NCBI RefSeq assembly: GCF_038019025.1
Contig: NZ_CP150496.1
Span: 1,814,001 to 1,878,000, forward strand
DNA: 64,000 nucleotides
Direction: 5' to 3'
Source of the DNA: Polaribacter marinaquae
GTDB taxonomy: Bacteria > Bacteroidota > Bacteroidia > Flavobacteriales > Flavobacteriaceae
Each line of letters opens with the position of its first letter. The first letter of the stretch is position 1. Shown one piece after another: positions 29,028-37,441 of the stretch. Below the pieces are notes generated by a model. The model ran no database searches. It had not been told where the DNA came from and saw only the letters and a program-made list of their open reading frames with translations. The position numbers were made by a program, and so were the translations under genes.

Positions 29028-29492
29028 TTATTCAGTTTTAATTTCTTTCGTTTTCATTGTTAAAAAATCATCTGCAACACCATCGTTATCCCAATCATAT
29101 TTGCTTTCTCCCATAAACCCTTCTTCTGTTTTTGTGATTTTGTAACTTACCTTCATCTCTTTATTATTATAAAAAAAAGAAACCTGCAAAGAATCTCCAA
29201 CCACATTCCATGTACCATCGGTTTCTAATATTTTCTGATTAGAATTGGTTAAAAACCAAGCTGTAAAAGTACCATCTAAATTGTATTTAGATTGGGCTAC
29301 TTGTATAGGATTATTATCAAATTTATCTTCAAAAACATTTAAAGAATCTGTATTTTCAAAAGTTGGCATTTCTATTTTTAAATAATTAGTTTCCCAACTT
29401 TTTGCCATATATTTTTCTAAGGATTCTTCTTGTTTACAGGCACCAAAAAGCATTCCAAAAATCAATATAAAGAAGAAATAATTTGTTTTCAT
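29028..29492 (-). CDS. Putative lipoprotein of unknown function
   Basis: 154 residues with a lipobox LFGAC (C19) after a short hydrophobic signal. The rest is a soluble beta-rich domain with a DWDNDGVADD motif (an EF-hand/TSP3-like acidic loop). It sits one base upstream of the histidine kinase, so a sensory role with that kinase is an inference. It has no relative I recognise. Confidence 0.7.
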   Translation of the reverse strand: MKTNYFFFILIFGMLFGACKQEESLEKYMAKSWETNYLKIEMPTFENTDSLNVFEDKFDNNPIQVAQSKYNLDGTFTAWFLTNSNQKILETDGTWNVVGDSLQVSFFYNNKEMKVSYKITKTEEGFMGESKYDWDNDGVADDFLTMKTKEIKTE

Positions 29493-29530
29493 TTGAAGTT
29501 TATTTTAGAAAGGACAAGATAGTTAAATAA

Positions 29531-29559
29531 AAAGCCATTACAAATACTGTAATGGCTTT
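29531..29559 (-). terminator. Intrinsic terminator after the SemiSWEET gene
   Basis: Stem aaagccattaca / tgtaatggcttt with a 5-nt loop; on the minus strand it is followed by a T run (CTTTTTATTT). Confidence 0.75.
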
Positions 29560-29586
29560 ATCAATTTCACATTAAAAATATGTTTT

Positions 29587-29844
29587 CTATTTATGTTTCA
29601 ACTTCATAATTATTAAATACATAGAAGATACTGCTGTAATTGTATTGGCTAAAATCATGGGTAAACTATTTAAATAAATACCGTAAATAAGCCATAAAAC
29701 AATACCTAAAAAAAACACAATAAACATTGTTAAAGACAACCCAGAAGTATCTTTGGTTTGCCATGTTTTATATACTTGCGGTAAAAAAGATATGGTAGTT
29801 AGTAGCGCTGCTAATAAACCAATAATTTCAAAAAAAGCGTTCAT
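29587..29844 (-). CDS. SemiSWEET-family transporter (half-SWEET)
   Basis: 85 residues, three membrane helices, and the PQ motif at 22-23 (FLPQVYKTWQT), plus a conserved DTSGLSLTMF segment. SemiSWEETs dimerise and move sugars passively across the inner membrane. Substrate not predictable. The gene has its own terminator downstream, so it is not in one transcript with the kinase operon. Confidence 0.9.
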   Translation of the reverse strand: MNAFFEIIGLLAALLTTISFLPQVYKTWQTKDTSGLSLTMFIVFFLGIVLWLIYGIYLNSLPMILANTITAVSSMYLIIMKLKHK

Positions 29845-29934
29845 AATTATTCTTTAATCAGATTTCAAAAAAAGAAGGAATTCAATATTTAAAAATATCA
29901 AATTCCTTACTTATTAAAATTTTATATGGTTTTA

Positions 29935-32900
29935 TTAACCTACAATATTTACAATTTTTCCTGGTACAATAATAACTTTTTTGGGTGTTCTACCATCTAA
30001 TTGTGCTATTGTTTTTTCGTGCTCCATTACTGTTTTCTCGATTTCTTCTTTAGATAAATCTAAAGGAAGTTCTAATGTAAAACGCATTTTACCGTTAAAA
30101 GAAATAGGATATACTTTGGCACTTTCTACTAAATGTTTTGCATCAAAAACAGGAAAAGCTGCTGTAGATATAGATTCTTTATTTCCTAATCTACTATACA
30201 ATTCTTCTGTAATATGTGGTGCATAAGGCGATAATAATACCAATAAAGGTTCTAAGATTTCACGCTTGTTACATTTTAAAGCAGTTAACTCATTTACAGC
30301 AATCATAAATGTAGAAACAGATGTGTTAAAAGAGAAATTCTCTATATCTTCTTCTACCTTTTTAATTGTTTTGTGTAATGTTTTTAATTCTTCTTTGGTT
30401 GCTTTATCATCAGAAACAGAAAATTCTTCTCCGTTAAAATAAAGTTTCCAAAGCTTCTTTAAAAATGAAGAAACACCAGAAATACCTGAAGTTTTCCATG
30501 GTTTTGCTTGCTCTAACGGCCCTAAAAACATTTCGAACAAACGCAATGAATCTGCACCGTACTCTTTTACAATATCATCAGGATTAACAACATTGTACTT
30601 CGATTTAGACATTTTTTCTACTTCTCGCCCAACTTTATAAACTCCTTCTTCTAAAATAAATGCGGCATCTTTATACTCTGCATTTAAAGGATGTTCTTTA
30701 AATCCTTCGATATCTAAATCATCCGAAGCATTTACCAAAGATACATCTGCGTGCAAAGGTGTTTTAACAATCATTACTAAATCTGCGTAATTAGGATTTA
30801 GTAAACCTTTATCTAATAAATAATTTTTAACAACAGTTTCAAATTCGTCATCAGAAGTAAATAAATTTTTAGAAACAAAAACGGCCGGTATTTTCTCGAT
30901 AACATCGTCGTTAGATTTGTCTATTGCGCAACCGTTTTTAACAAACGGAGTCGCTTTGTAAACAAATGCAGAAGTTCCTAAAATCATACCTTGGTTTATA
31001 AGCTTTTTAGCAAACTCATCTACAGGCACAATTCCTTTATCAAACAAGAATTTTTGCCAAAAACGAGCATATAGTAAATGCCCTGTTGCGTGTTCGGAAC
31101 CACCAATGTATAAATCTACTTCTTTCCAGTAATTTAAAGCTTCTTTGCTTGCAAATTCTTCTGTATTAGAAGCATCCATATAGCGATTAAAGTACCAAGA
31201 ACTTCCTGCCCACCCAGGCATTGTATTTAATTCTAAAGGATAAACTGTTTTATTCTTTAATTTATCATTAGAAACTACTTTTTTAGCACGAGAATCCCAT
31301 GCCCATTCTGTTGCATTTCCTAATGGTGGTTTACCATCTTCTGTTGGTAAATATTTTTCTACTTCTGGCAACACAATTGGTAAATGTTTTTCATCTATCA
31401 TTTGTGGCATTCCGTCTTTATAATAAACCGGAAAAGGTTCTCCCCAATAACGTTGTCTACTAAAAACAGCGTCTCTTAATCTGTAGTTTATTTTACCGTA
31501 ACCAAAACCTCTTTTTTCCATTTCGTAAATGGCAAGTTTTAGTGCTTTTTTATATTTTAATCCTGATAAAAAGTCTGAATTCGCAATTACAGTTCCTTCT
31601 TTATCTGTGTGTGCTTCTTTAGAAATATCTACGCCTTCGAAAATATTAGGAATTGGGATACCAAAATGTTTTGCAAAATCATAATCACGTTGATCGCCGC
31701 AAGGAACCGCCATTACTGCACCTGTACCATAACTTGCTAAAACATAATCTCCAATCCAGATTTGTACCTTTTCACCAGAAAAAGGATGTATAGCATATGC
31801 ACCTGTAAATGCACCAGAAATTGTTTTTACATCTGCCATTCTATCACGTTCAGATCTTTTAGCTGTTGCAGCAATATAAGCCTCTACTTCTGCTTTTTGA
31901 GCGTCTGTTGTAATTTTAGAAACTAGTTCGTGCTCTGGCGCCAACGTCATAAAACTTACACCATAAATAGTATCTGGTCTTGTGGTAAAAACATCAATTT
32001 TATATTCGTTTTTCTTTTTAACAACTTCTTTTACAGTTGTTTTTTCAATTTCTTTCGGAAACTGAATTGCTGTATTTATTTCTGATACTACTTTTACAAC
32101 ATTATCTAAAACCTCTTCATTTGTAAAACGTATTACATGAAAACCTTCGTTATTAAAATAAGTTGTTCTTTCAGCTTCATCTTCTTTACCAGAAAACTCT
32201 ACTATTAAATTTTTAGCTATACATACAAAGTCTACCATAAAAGTACCAATTGTATACTTTTTTCTAAATTTTGATGCTCCTTTTTTGTTCTTTAACTCAT
32301 TCCAAAGTGTAGTTTCTGCTTTGGTTAAATTTAATCGAACTTCTTTTAAATCTTCTAATTCTTTATAAGATAGTTTTACTTCTGATGATGTATTTACAGC
32401 AGTTTCTTCTACTTTAAAAGTCACCATAGCACCTTGCGAACGCCCAATCCAATTGGTTTGAGAATCTTTTAATGGTTGTGGCCAATCTATTTTTTCTAAA
32501 CCGTCTAACAAACGTTGTGCATAAGCAGAAATTCGCATAGACCATTGCGTCATTTTTTTACGAATTACCGGATGACTTCCTCTTTCTGATACTCCGTTTA
32601 CAATTTCATCATTTGCCAAAACGGTTCCTAATGCCGGACACCAATTTACTTCTGTATCAGATAAAAAAGTTAAACGATATTGTAATAAAATTTCTTCTTG
32701 TTCTTTCGCTGAATAAGCTTTCCATTCATCCGCAGAAAAAATAGCTATCTCTTCATCTGAAACTGCATTTACATTTGCATTTCCTTCTTTATTAAAGATT
32801 TTTTCTAAGCTAGAAATATCTTCTGCTTTGTCAGCATCTTTGTTATACCAAGAATTAAATAACTCAATAAAAATGGATTGCGTCCATTTATAGTATTCTG

Positions 32901-33285
32901 GACTAGAAGTTCTTACTTCTCTGCTCCAATCGAAAGAAAAACCAATTTTATCTAATTGTTTTCTATACGTTGCAATATTTGCTTCTGTAGTTTTTGCAGG
33001 GTGTTGCCCTGTTTGTATTGCATATTGTTCTGCAGGCAAACCAAAAGAATCATACCCTTGCGGATGTAATACATTAAAACCTTTATGACGTTTGTAACGT
33101 GCATAAATATCACTTGCAATATAGCCTAAAGGATGCCCAACATGTAAACCTGCACCAGACGGATAAGGAAACATATCTAACACGTAATATTTTGGTTTTT
33201 CAGAATTATTTTCGGCTTTAAAAGTTTCGTTTTCTGCCCAAAAATTTTGCCAATTTTCTTCTATTTCTTGATGATTATATTGCAT
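29935..33285 (-). CDS. leuS: Leucyl-tRNA synthetase with DUF559-like domain inserted in the editing region
   Basis: 1,116 residues, about 150 longer than usual. Class I signatures are present: HVGH (48-51) and KMSKS (891-895), with the editing-domain motif TTRPDTIYG (434-442). Between GRSQGAMVTFKVE (281-293) and YKIDVFTTRP (428-437) lies an extra, Lys-rich-flanked segment. Its core (about 312-405) resembles DUF559, a Vsr-like nuclease fold: LTKAETTLW (320-328), KFRKKYTIGTFMVDFVC (339-355), LIVEFSG (360-366) and GFHVIRFTNEEVL (381-393). Typical DUF559 has an ExD pair (ELDG or EVDG); here it is EFSG, so the usual third acidic residue is Ser (S365) and nuclease activity is doubtful. The enzyme charges tRNA-Leu in the cytoplasm. 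The start fits the family. A TAAATTTG -7-like box lies at 33315-33308. Confidence 0.93.
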   Translation of the reverse strand: MQYNHQEIEENWQNFWAENETFKAENNSEKPKYYVLDMFPYPSGAGLHVGHPLGYIASDIYARYKRHKGFNVLHPQGYDSFGLPAEQYAIQTGQHPAKTTEANIATYRKQLDKIGFSFDWSREVRTSSPEYYKWTQSIFIELFNSWYNKDADKAEDISSLEKIFNKEGNANVNAVSDEEIAIFSADEWKAYSAKEQEEILLQYRLTFLSDTEVNWCPALGTVLANDEIVNGVSERGSHPVIRKKMTQWSMRISAYAQRLLDGLEKIDWPQPLKDSQTNWIGRSQGAMVTFKVEETAVNTSSEVKLSYKELEDLKEVRLNLTKAETTLWNELKNKKGASKFRKKYTIGTFMVDFVCIAKNLIVEFSGKEDEAERTTYFNNEGFHVIRFTNEEVLDNVVKVVSEINTAIQFPKEIEKTTVKEVVKKKNEYKIDVFTTRPDTIYGVSFMTLAPEHELVSKITTDAQKAEVEAYIAATAKRSERDRMADVKTISGAFTGAYAIHPFSGEKVQIWIGDYVLASYGTGAVMAVPCGDQRDYDFAKHFGIPIPNIFEGVDISKEAHTDKEGTVIANSDFLSGLKYKKALKLAIYEMEKRGFGYGKINYRLRDAVFSRQRYWGEPFPVYYKDGMPQMIDEKHLPIVLPEVEKYLPTEDGKPPLGNATEWAWDSRAKKVVSNDKLKNKTVYPLELNTMPGWAGSSWYFNRYMDASNTEEFASKEALNYWKEVDLYIGGSEHATGHLLYARFWQKFLFDKGIVPVDEFAKKLINQGMILGTSAFVYKATPFVKNGCAIDKSNDDVIEKIPAVFVSKNLFTSDDEFETVVKNYLLDKGLLNPNYADLVMIVKTPLHADVSLVNASDDLDIEGFKEHPLNAEYKDAAFILEEGVYKVGREVEKMSKSKYNVVNPDDIVKEYGADSLRLFEMFLGPLEQAKPWKTSGISGVSSFLKKLWKLYFNGEEFSVSDDKATKEELKTLHKTIKKVEEDIENFSFNTSVSTFMIAVNELTALKCNKREILEPLLVLLSPYAPHITEELYSRLGNKESISTAAFPVFDAKHLVESAKVYPISFNGKMRFTLELPLDLSKEEIEKTVMEHEKTIAQLDGRTPKKVIIVPGKIVNIVG
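32005..32409 (-). other. In-frame DUF559-like insertion within leuS
   Basis: Covers residues about 293-427; the DUF559-like core is at about 32071-32352. The flanks KVEETAVN...SYKELEDL and KEIEKTTVKEVVKKKNEY look like solvent-exposed linkers. Codon and base use match the rest of leuS, so there is no sign of recent transfer. It has no intein splice motifs and would be translated as part of the enzyme. Confidence 0.75.
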
Positions 33286-33380
33286 TTGATTCTTTTATTA
33301 TAGGGTGCAAATTTACATTTAATCTTTAGAAGATTAAAGTAAAAAAGTACTTGCTTAAACAGTTAAGATATTTTAAAAAT

Positions 33381-33416
33381 AAAAAAGCCTTTTAATAAAA
33401 ATTAAAAGGCTTTTTT
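33381..33416 (-). terminator. Intrinsic terminator after the DUF2911 gene
   Basis: A 16-bp perfect stem (aaaaaagccttttaat / attaaaaggctttttt) with a 4-nt loop. Confidence 0.85.
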
Positions 33417-33434
33417 ACAAGTTTTAAATTGTAA

Positions 33435-33986
33435 TTATTTTTCAATAATTTCTGTTTTAATCGGCACAGATACTACTGTATTTGCCCAACCCATTTTTAA
33501 AGTCATATCGTCTTCAAAAATCATAGAAAAAGCTTCTATATTTTCTTCGGATTTAGAAACAGTACCTTTTACTCTAATTACATCTTCTATTTCTTTGTAG
33601 GTATAATGCCCCCAAACGTTTCTAGCTTTATTTAATATAACTGTCCAATCTCCTTCTGCAGAAGGAATTGTAAACAAAGAATACGTTCCTGCTTTTACAG
33701 CTTTACCACCAAAAAATACGTCTTTAAAAAATGTAATTTCTGCAGCTTCGTTTGCTCCGGTTCTCCAAACTTTACCTGCTGGTGCTAATTTTGCTAAATC
33801 TCTACCTTTTAACTGCGGACGACCATAAACAACTTTTACTACCTTATTTGATTCTCTCCAATTGTCAGGAAACGTAGAAGCATCCATAGGACTTACATCT
33901 AATTTTTTCCATTTTTGCGCAAAAGAATCTGTACCGCTAAATAATGTAATTGCAAATACTGCAATTGCTAAAATTGATTTTTTCAT
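33435..33986 (-). CDS. DUF2911 secreted protein
   Basis: 183 residues: a signal peptide (KKSILAIAVFAITLFSG, FAQ cleavage region) and a DUF2911 domain with VYGRPQLKGRDL, VWRTGANEAAEI, AGTYSLFTIP and NVWGHYTY segments. The family is common in Bacteroidota and its function is unknown. It is monocistronic, with its own promoter and terminator. Confidence 0.88.
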   Translation of the reverse strand: MKKSILAIAVFAITLFSGTDSFAQKWKKLDVSPMDASTFPDNWRESNKVVKVVYGRPQLKGRDLAKLAPAGKVWRTGANEAAEITFFKDVFFGGKAVKAGTYSLFTIPSAEGDWTVILNKARNVWGHYTYKEIEDVIRVKGTVSKSEENIEAFSMIFEDDMTLKMGWANTVVSVPIKTEIIEK

Positions 33987-34029
33987 GTTTTTAAAATATG
34001 TTTTGTTAATGTATTTGTTTCAAGTCTTT

Positions 34030-34060
34030 CAAAAGTAGAAATCATTACAAGAAAAGACAA
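34030..34060 (-). promoter_or_regulatory. Promoter of the DUF2911 gene
   Basis: Minus strand: TTG (34060-34058), 20 bp, TACTTTTG (34037-34030). Confidence 0.5.
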
Positions 34061-34078
34061 TTAATATTCTGTTAAGTT

Positions 34079-34195
34079 TTAATGGCAATCGCAACCTGTA
34101 TTACAATTTCCTTTTTTCTTTGCAGGAAAAACATACTTTTTACCTAAAAAGAAAACAGCTAAAACTACTAATATGTAAACGATTATCTCTTGCAC
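34079..34195 (-). CDS. FeoB-associated Cys-rich membrane protein
   Basis: 38 residues if translation starts at the GTG at 34195, which shares its G with the feoB TAG stop (TAGTG). The frame extends further upstream inside feoB, but this start matches the usual small size of the family. It has one membrane helix (IIVYILVVLAVFFLG) and a Cys-rich tail (GNCNTGCDC). Such proteins accompany FeoB in ferrous-iron uptake; the Cys tail may bind iron or regulate FeoB. Confidence 0.8.
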   Translation of the reverse strand: MQEIIVYILVVLAVFFLGKKYVFPAKKKGNCNTGCDCH

Positions 34196-36306
34196 TAGCT
34201 TAGTAATTGATATACTATAAACGATGAAACATAAGCCAGTAAAGCCATACCAAATAATTGTATTAAAGGCCATCTCCAGGTTTTGGTTTCTCTTTTTACA
34301 ATTGCTAACGTTGCCATACACTGCATAGCAAACGCATAGAACACCATTAAAGACATACCAACCGGAAAATTGAAACGGCTTTTACCTGTTTCTAAATTTA
34401 CTTCAGAACGCATTTTTTCTTTAATTGTGGTTGTATCTTCATCATCAGACTCTACACTATAAATTGTTGCCAAAGTTCCTACAAAAACTTCTCTAGCTGC
34501 AAAAGATGTTATTAAAGCGATTCCTATCTTCCAATCATAACCCAAAGGTTTTATAACTGGTTCTATAGTTTTCCCCATTATACCAATATATGAGTTTTCT
34601 AATTTAGAGGATGCTATTTTTTGATTTAACTCGTCTTCATTTAAATTATTGTTTGCTACATTTTCTGTAATGTTTTTCTCTGCATTTTTAAAAGATTCTG
34701 GCCCGTTAGAAGCCAAAAACCACAATATAATAGACAAGGCTAATATTATTTTACCTGCACCAAATACAAATGCTTTTGTTTTTTCTACTACTTCAAAAAA
34801 GATATTTTTAACAGAAGGAACCTTATAGTTTGGCATTTCTATTATAAAAAACGATTTTGATTTTACTTTTAAAGTTTTATGCAATATATAGGCTGCTAAA
34901 ATTGCTGTTGCAAACCCTAAACCATACAAAGAAAGTAAAACTAAACCTTGTAAGTTTAAAAATCCGAAGATTCTTTTATTCGGTATTATTAACGCAATTA
35001 AAATTGCATAAACTGGTAAACGCGCAGAACAGGTTGTAAATGGTGTTACTAAAATTGTAATTAAACGCTCTTTCCAACTAGAAATAGTTCTTGTTGCCAT
35101 TATAGCTGGTATTGCACAAGCGGTACCAGAAATTAACGGAATTACGCTTTTACCATTCATACCAAAACGACGCATAATTTTATCCATTAGAAAAACAACA
35201 CGACTCATATAACCTGTTTCTTCTAAAACAGCAATAAATAAAAATAGTATTGCAATTTGAGGTATAAATATAATAACTCCTCCAATTCCAGGAATTATAC
35301 CTTCTACCAATAAATCTGTTAAAACACCTGGTGCTAATTTACTTTTTACAAAGTTTGATAAATCAGCAAATGTGGCATCAATAAAATCCATTGGTACTGT
35401 TGCCCAATCAAAAACAGATTGAAAAATTACCAAAAGGATTAAAAAGAAAATTACGTAACCAAAAATTTTATGTGTAAAAATTTTATCTAATTTACTTCTT
35501 ATATCTGTAGCTTTACTTTTATCTACTAAATACGTTTTCTTTAAAATTTTATTTATCTCTTGATAACGATAAATTGTTTCTTTATGCTGATATTTTTTTA
35601 ACTTAAATACATCTTGCTTAAAGGCAAGTAACTTTTCTTTTTCTTCTTTACTTATGGTATCTGGGTAATTGTTCTGCGTTACCATTAACCACAGTTCATA
35701 TAAAGAATAGTTAGGGCTAATTTCTTTTAGTTTAGAAAAATAATCTGGATCTATTTTAGAATTAATTCCGCATAAAGGTGCTGCTTTTGCCGCAACATGG
35801 CAACGAATAATTGCCGCTTTAACATCTTCGATTCCTTGATTTTTTCTGGCACTAATTAAAACTACTTCGGTATTTAGCTCTTTTTCTAAGGCAGATAAAT
35901 CTATAGAAATTCCTTTCTTAGTCATTTGATCTACCATATTAATAGCCAAAACTGTCGGAATTTCTAAATCTTTAATTTGAGAAAACAATAAAAGATTTCT
36001 TTTTAAGTTCTCTACATCTGCAACCACTAAAATTACGTCTGGTGATTCTTTTATATCTTTTTTAAGTAATGTTTTTAATACAATACTTTCATCTAAAGAA
36101 GTAGGATTTATACTATATGTTCCTGGTAAATCTGTAATTAAGGCATTTTGGGTTGCAGATAATTTACTTGTACCTTGCTTTTTATCTACTGTAACTCCTG
36201 GATAATTACCAACTTTTTGATTTAAACCTGTTAGTTGATTAAATAAAGAAGTTTTTCCGGTATTAGGATTTCCTATTAAAGCAACTTTTATATCGTTTTT
36301 AGGCAT
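34195..36306 (-). CDS. feoB: Ferrous iron transport protein B
   Basis: 703 residues. The N-terminal GTPase has G1 GNPNTGKTS (12-20), a TVD switch and DLPGTYS (59-65), followed by a GDI-like helical region and the membrane part (from about residue 280) with the gate segments and a long C-terminal helix region. FeoB imports Fe2+ across the inner membrane under GTP control. The start ATG shares its A with the feoA stop (TAATG), so translation is coupled. Confidence 0.95.
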   Translation of the reverse strand: MPKNDIKVALIGNPNTGKTSLFNQLTGLNQKVGNYPGVTVDKKQGTSKLSATQNALITDLPGTYSINPTSLDESIVLKTLLKKDIKESPDVILVVADVENLKRNLLLFSQIKDLEIPTVLAINMVDQMTKKGISIDLSALEKELNTEVVLISARKNQGIEDVKAAIIRCHVAAKAAPLCGINSKIDPDYFSKLKEISPNYSLYELWLMVTQNNYPDTISKEEKEKLLAFKQDVFKLKKYQHKETIYRYQEINKILKKTYLVDKSKATDIRSKLDKIFTHKIFGYVIFFLILLVIFQSVFDWATVPMDFIDATFADLSNFVKSKLAPGVLTDLLVEGIIPGIGGVIIFIPQIAILFLFIAVLEETGYMSRVVFLMDKIMRRFGMNGKSVIPLISGTACAIPAIMATRTISSWKERLITILVTPFTTCSARLPVYAILIALIIPNKRIFGFLNLQGLVLLSLYGLGFATAILAAYILHKTLKVKSKSFFIIEMPNYKVPSVKNIFFEVVEKTKAFVFGAGKIILALSIILWFLASNGPESFKNAEKNITENVANNNLNEDELNQKIASSKLENSYIGIMGKTIEPVIKPLGYDWKIGIALITSFAAREVFVGTLATIYSVESDDEDTTTIKEKMRSEVNLETGKSRFNFPVGMSLMVFYAFAMQCMATLAIVKRETKTWRWPLIQLFGMALLAYVSSFIVYQLLS

Positions 36307-36536
36307 TATAAATTTGCTTTTAAGATTCTTATTTTTGAAGCTGTTTCTTTTCTAATGGCCAAGTGACTACCGTTTACACAGATATATAAAGGGTCTTTTA
36401 AAGGCGCTATTTGCACCAATTCTACTTCGGCTCCTGGCAAACAACCCATTTCTAGTAATTTTAACGGAATAAAATCTAAAGATTCTTCAGATATATACCC
36501 CATTTCGCCAATATGTAAAGATGCAATTGTGCTCAA
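36306..36536 (-). CDS. feoA: Ferrous iron transport protein A
   Basis: 76 residues, SH3-like FeoA fold: LLEMGCLPGAEVELV and LYICVNGSHLAIRKETA. It binds and supports FeoB in the cytoplasm. First gene of the feo operon, under a Fur-like site. Confidence 0.93.
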   Translation of the reverse strand: MSTIASLHIGEMGYISEESLDFIPLKLLEMGCLPGAEVELVQIAPLKDPLYICVNGSHLAIRKETASKIRILKANL

Positions 36537-36555
36537 TATTTTGTTTTTGGATTAG

Positions 36556-36587
36556 CAAAGATAATCATTTAGAATGATTCTAAACAA
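36556..36587 (-). promoter_or_regulatory. feo promoter with Fur-like operator in the spacer
   Basis: Minus strand: TTG (36587-36585), 21 bp, TATCTTTG (36563-36556). The spacer holds a perfect palindrome TTTAGAATCATTCTAAA (36584-36568), 8-bp arms around one base, with the AATNATT core of Fur 7-1-7 sites. A bound regulator would block the promoter, as expected for iron repression. Fur versus another metal regulator is inferred. Confidence 0.7.
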
Positions 36588-36588
36588 G

Positions 36589-37269
36589 TTATTCTGATGC
36601 ATATTCATCCTTTAACAAAACAATATCGTTTTTTAACTTCTCCATATCTTCTTTTTCCGTACCATCATAGTAACCACGAATACGCCTATCTTTATCAACT
36701 AATACAAATTGCTCTGTATGAATAAAATCGTTTTCATCTCCGCTTCCTTCATCTAAAACAGCAAAATAACTTTTTCTAGCAAGCTCGTAAATATGCTGTT
36801 TAGATCCTGTGGTTACATTCCACTTACCATCTACAACTCCTTTTCTTTCTGCATATTCTTTTAACACAGAAACACTATCTATAACAGGTGTTACAGAGTG
36901 TGAAAGAAACATAATATCTTTATCATTTTTGTAAAAATCTTGCAACTCGCTCATATTATAAGCCATTGCAATACAAATAGTTTGACAACGTGTAAAAAAG
37001 AAATCTGCTACGTAAATTTTATTTTTGTAAGTATTATTCGTAATTATTTCTCCGTTTTGATTTGTTAGTTCAAAATCTGCAATTGTATGATCTTTTGTAA
37101 TATGTTTCATAGAAAAATCTACCAATCGCGGATTTACATCTGCAGGACTGTAAACTTTTAGCTTAGTATCTACTTTTAACAAATGATAAAAAACAGGTAT
37201 CGCAACCGCAGAAAAAACTGCTAAAAAAATAAGTGTCGGAATCGATTTTTTAAAGAATTTAACTTCCAT
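36589..37269 (-). CDS. SCO-family copper chaperone/thiol protein
   Basis: 226 residues from the ATG at 37269; the frame reaches a TTG at 37290, but a TATTTTTG -7-like box (37295-37288) overlaps that position, so the ATG is preferred. It has one N-terminal membrane anchor (about 10-30) and a periplasmic thioredoxin-like domain with the copper ligands C95, C99 (TRCQTIC) and H184 (FIHTEQF). SCO proteins help assemble the CuA site of cytochrome c oxidase. Confidence 0.9.
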   Translation of the reverse strand: MEVKFFKKSIPTLIFLAVFSAVAIPVFYHLLKVDTKLKVYSPADVNPRLVDFSMKHITKDHTIADFELTNQNGEIITNNTYKNKIYVADFFFTRCQTICIAMAYNMSELQDFYKNDKDIMFLSHSVTPVIDSVSVLKEYAERKGVVDGKWNVTTGSKQHIYELARKSYFAVLDEGSGDENDFIHTEQFVLVDKDRRIRGYYDGTEKEDMEKLKNDIVLLKDEYASE

Positions 37270-37441
37270 AATACAACGTTTATATTGCAAAAATACGACT
37301 TAAAAACAGTCAAAAAAAGGAAACAAAATCAAAAGCTATCTAAAATCTATGTTAAATAAAAAAAGCTAGTAGTAATTGTTCTTTTACAACTCTCTCGAAA
37401 ACCTTACATTTGTTTCTTATTTAATTATGATTTAACGCTGA

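Noticed and set aside
32005-32409. Intein in leucyl-tRNA synthetase
   Set aside because: The segment lacks the Cys/Ser start, HN-Cys end and the size of an intein; it looks like a domain insertion.
34079-34321. 80-residue reading of the Feo partner gene
   Set aside because: The upstream half is translated out of frame within feoB; the GTG overlap gives the normal short protein.
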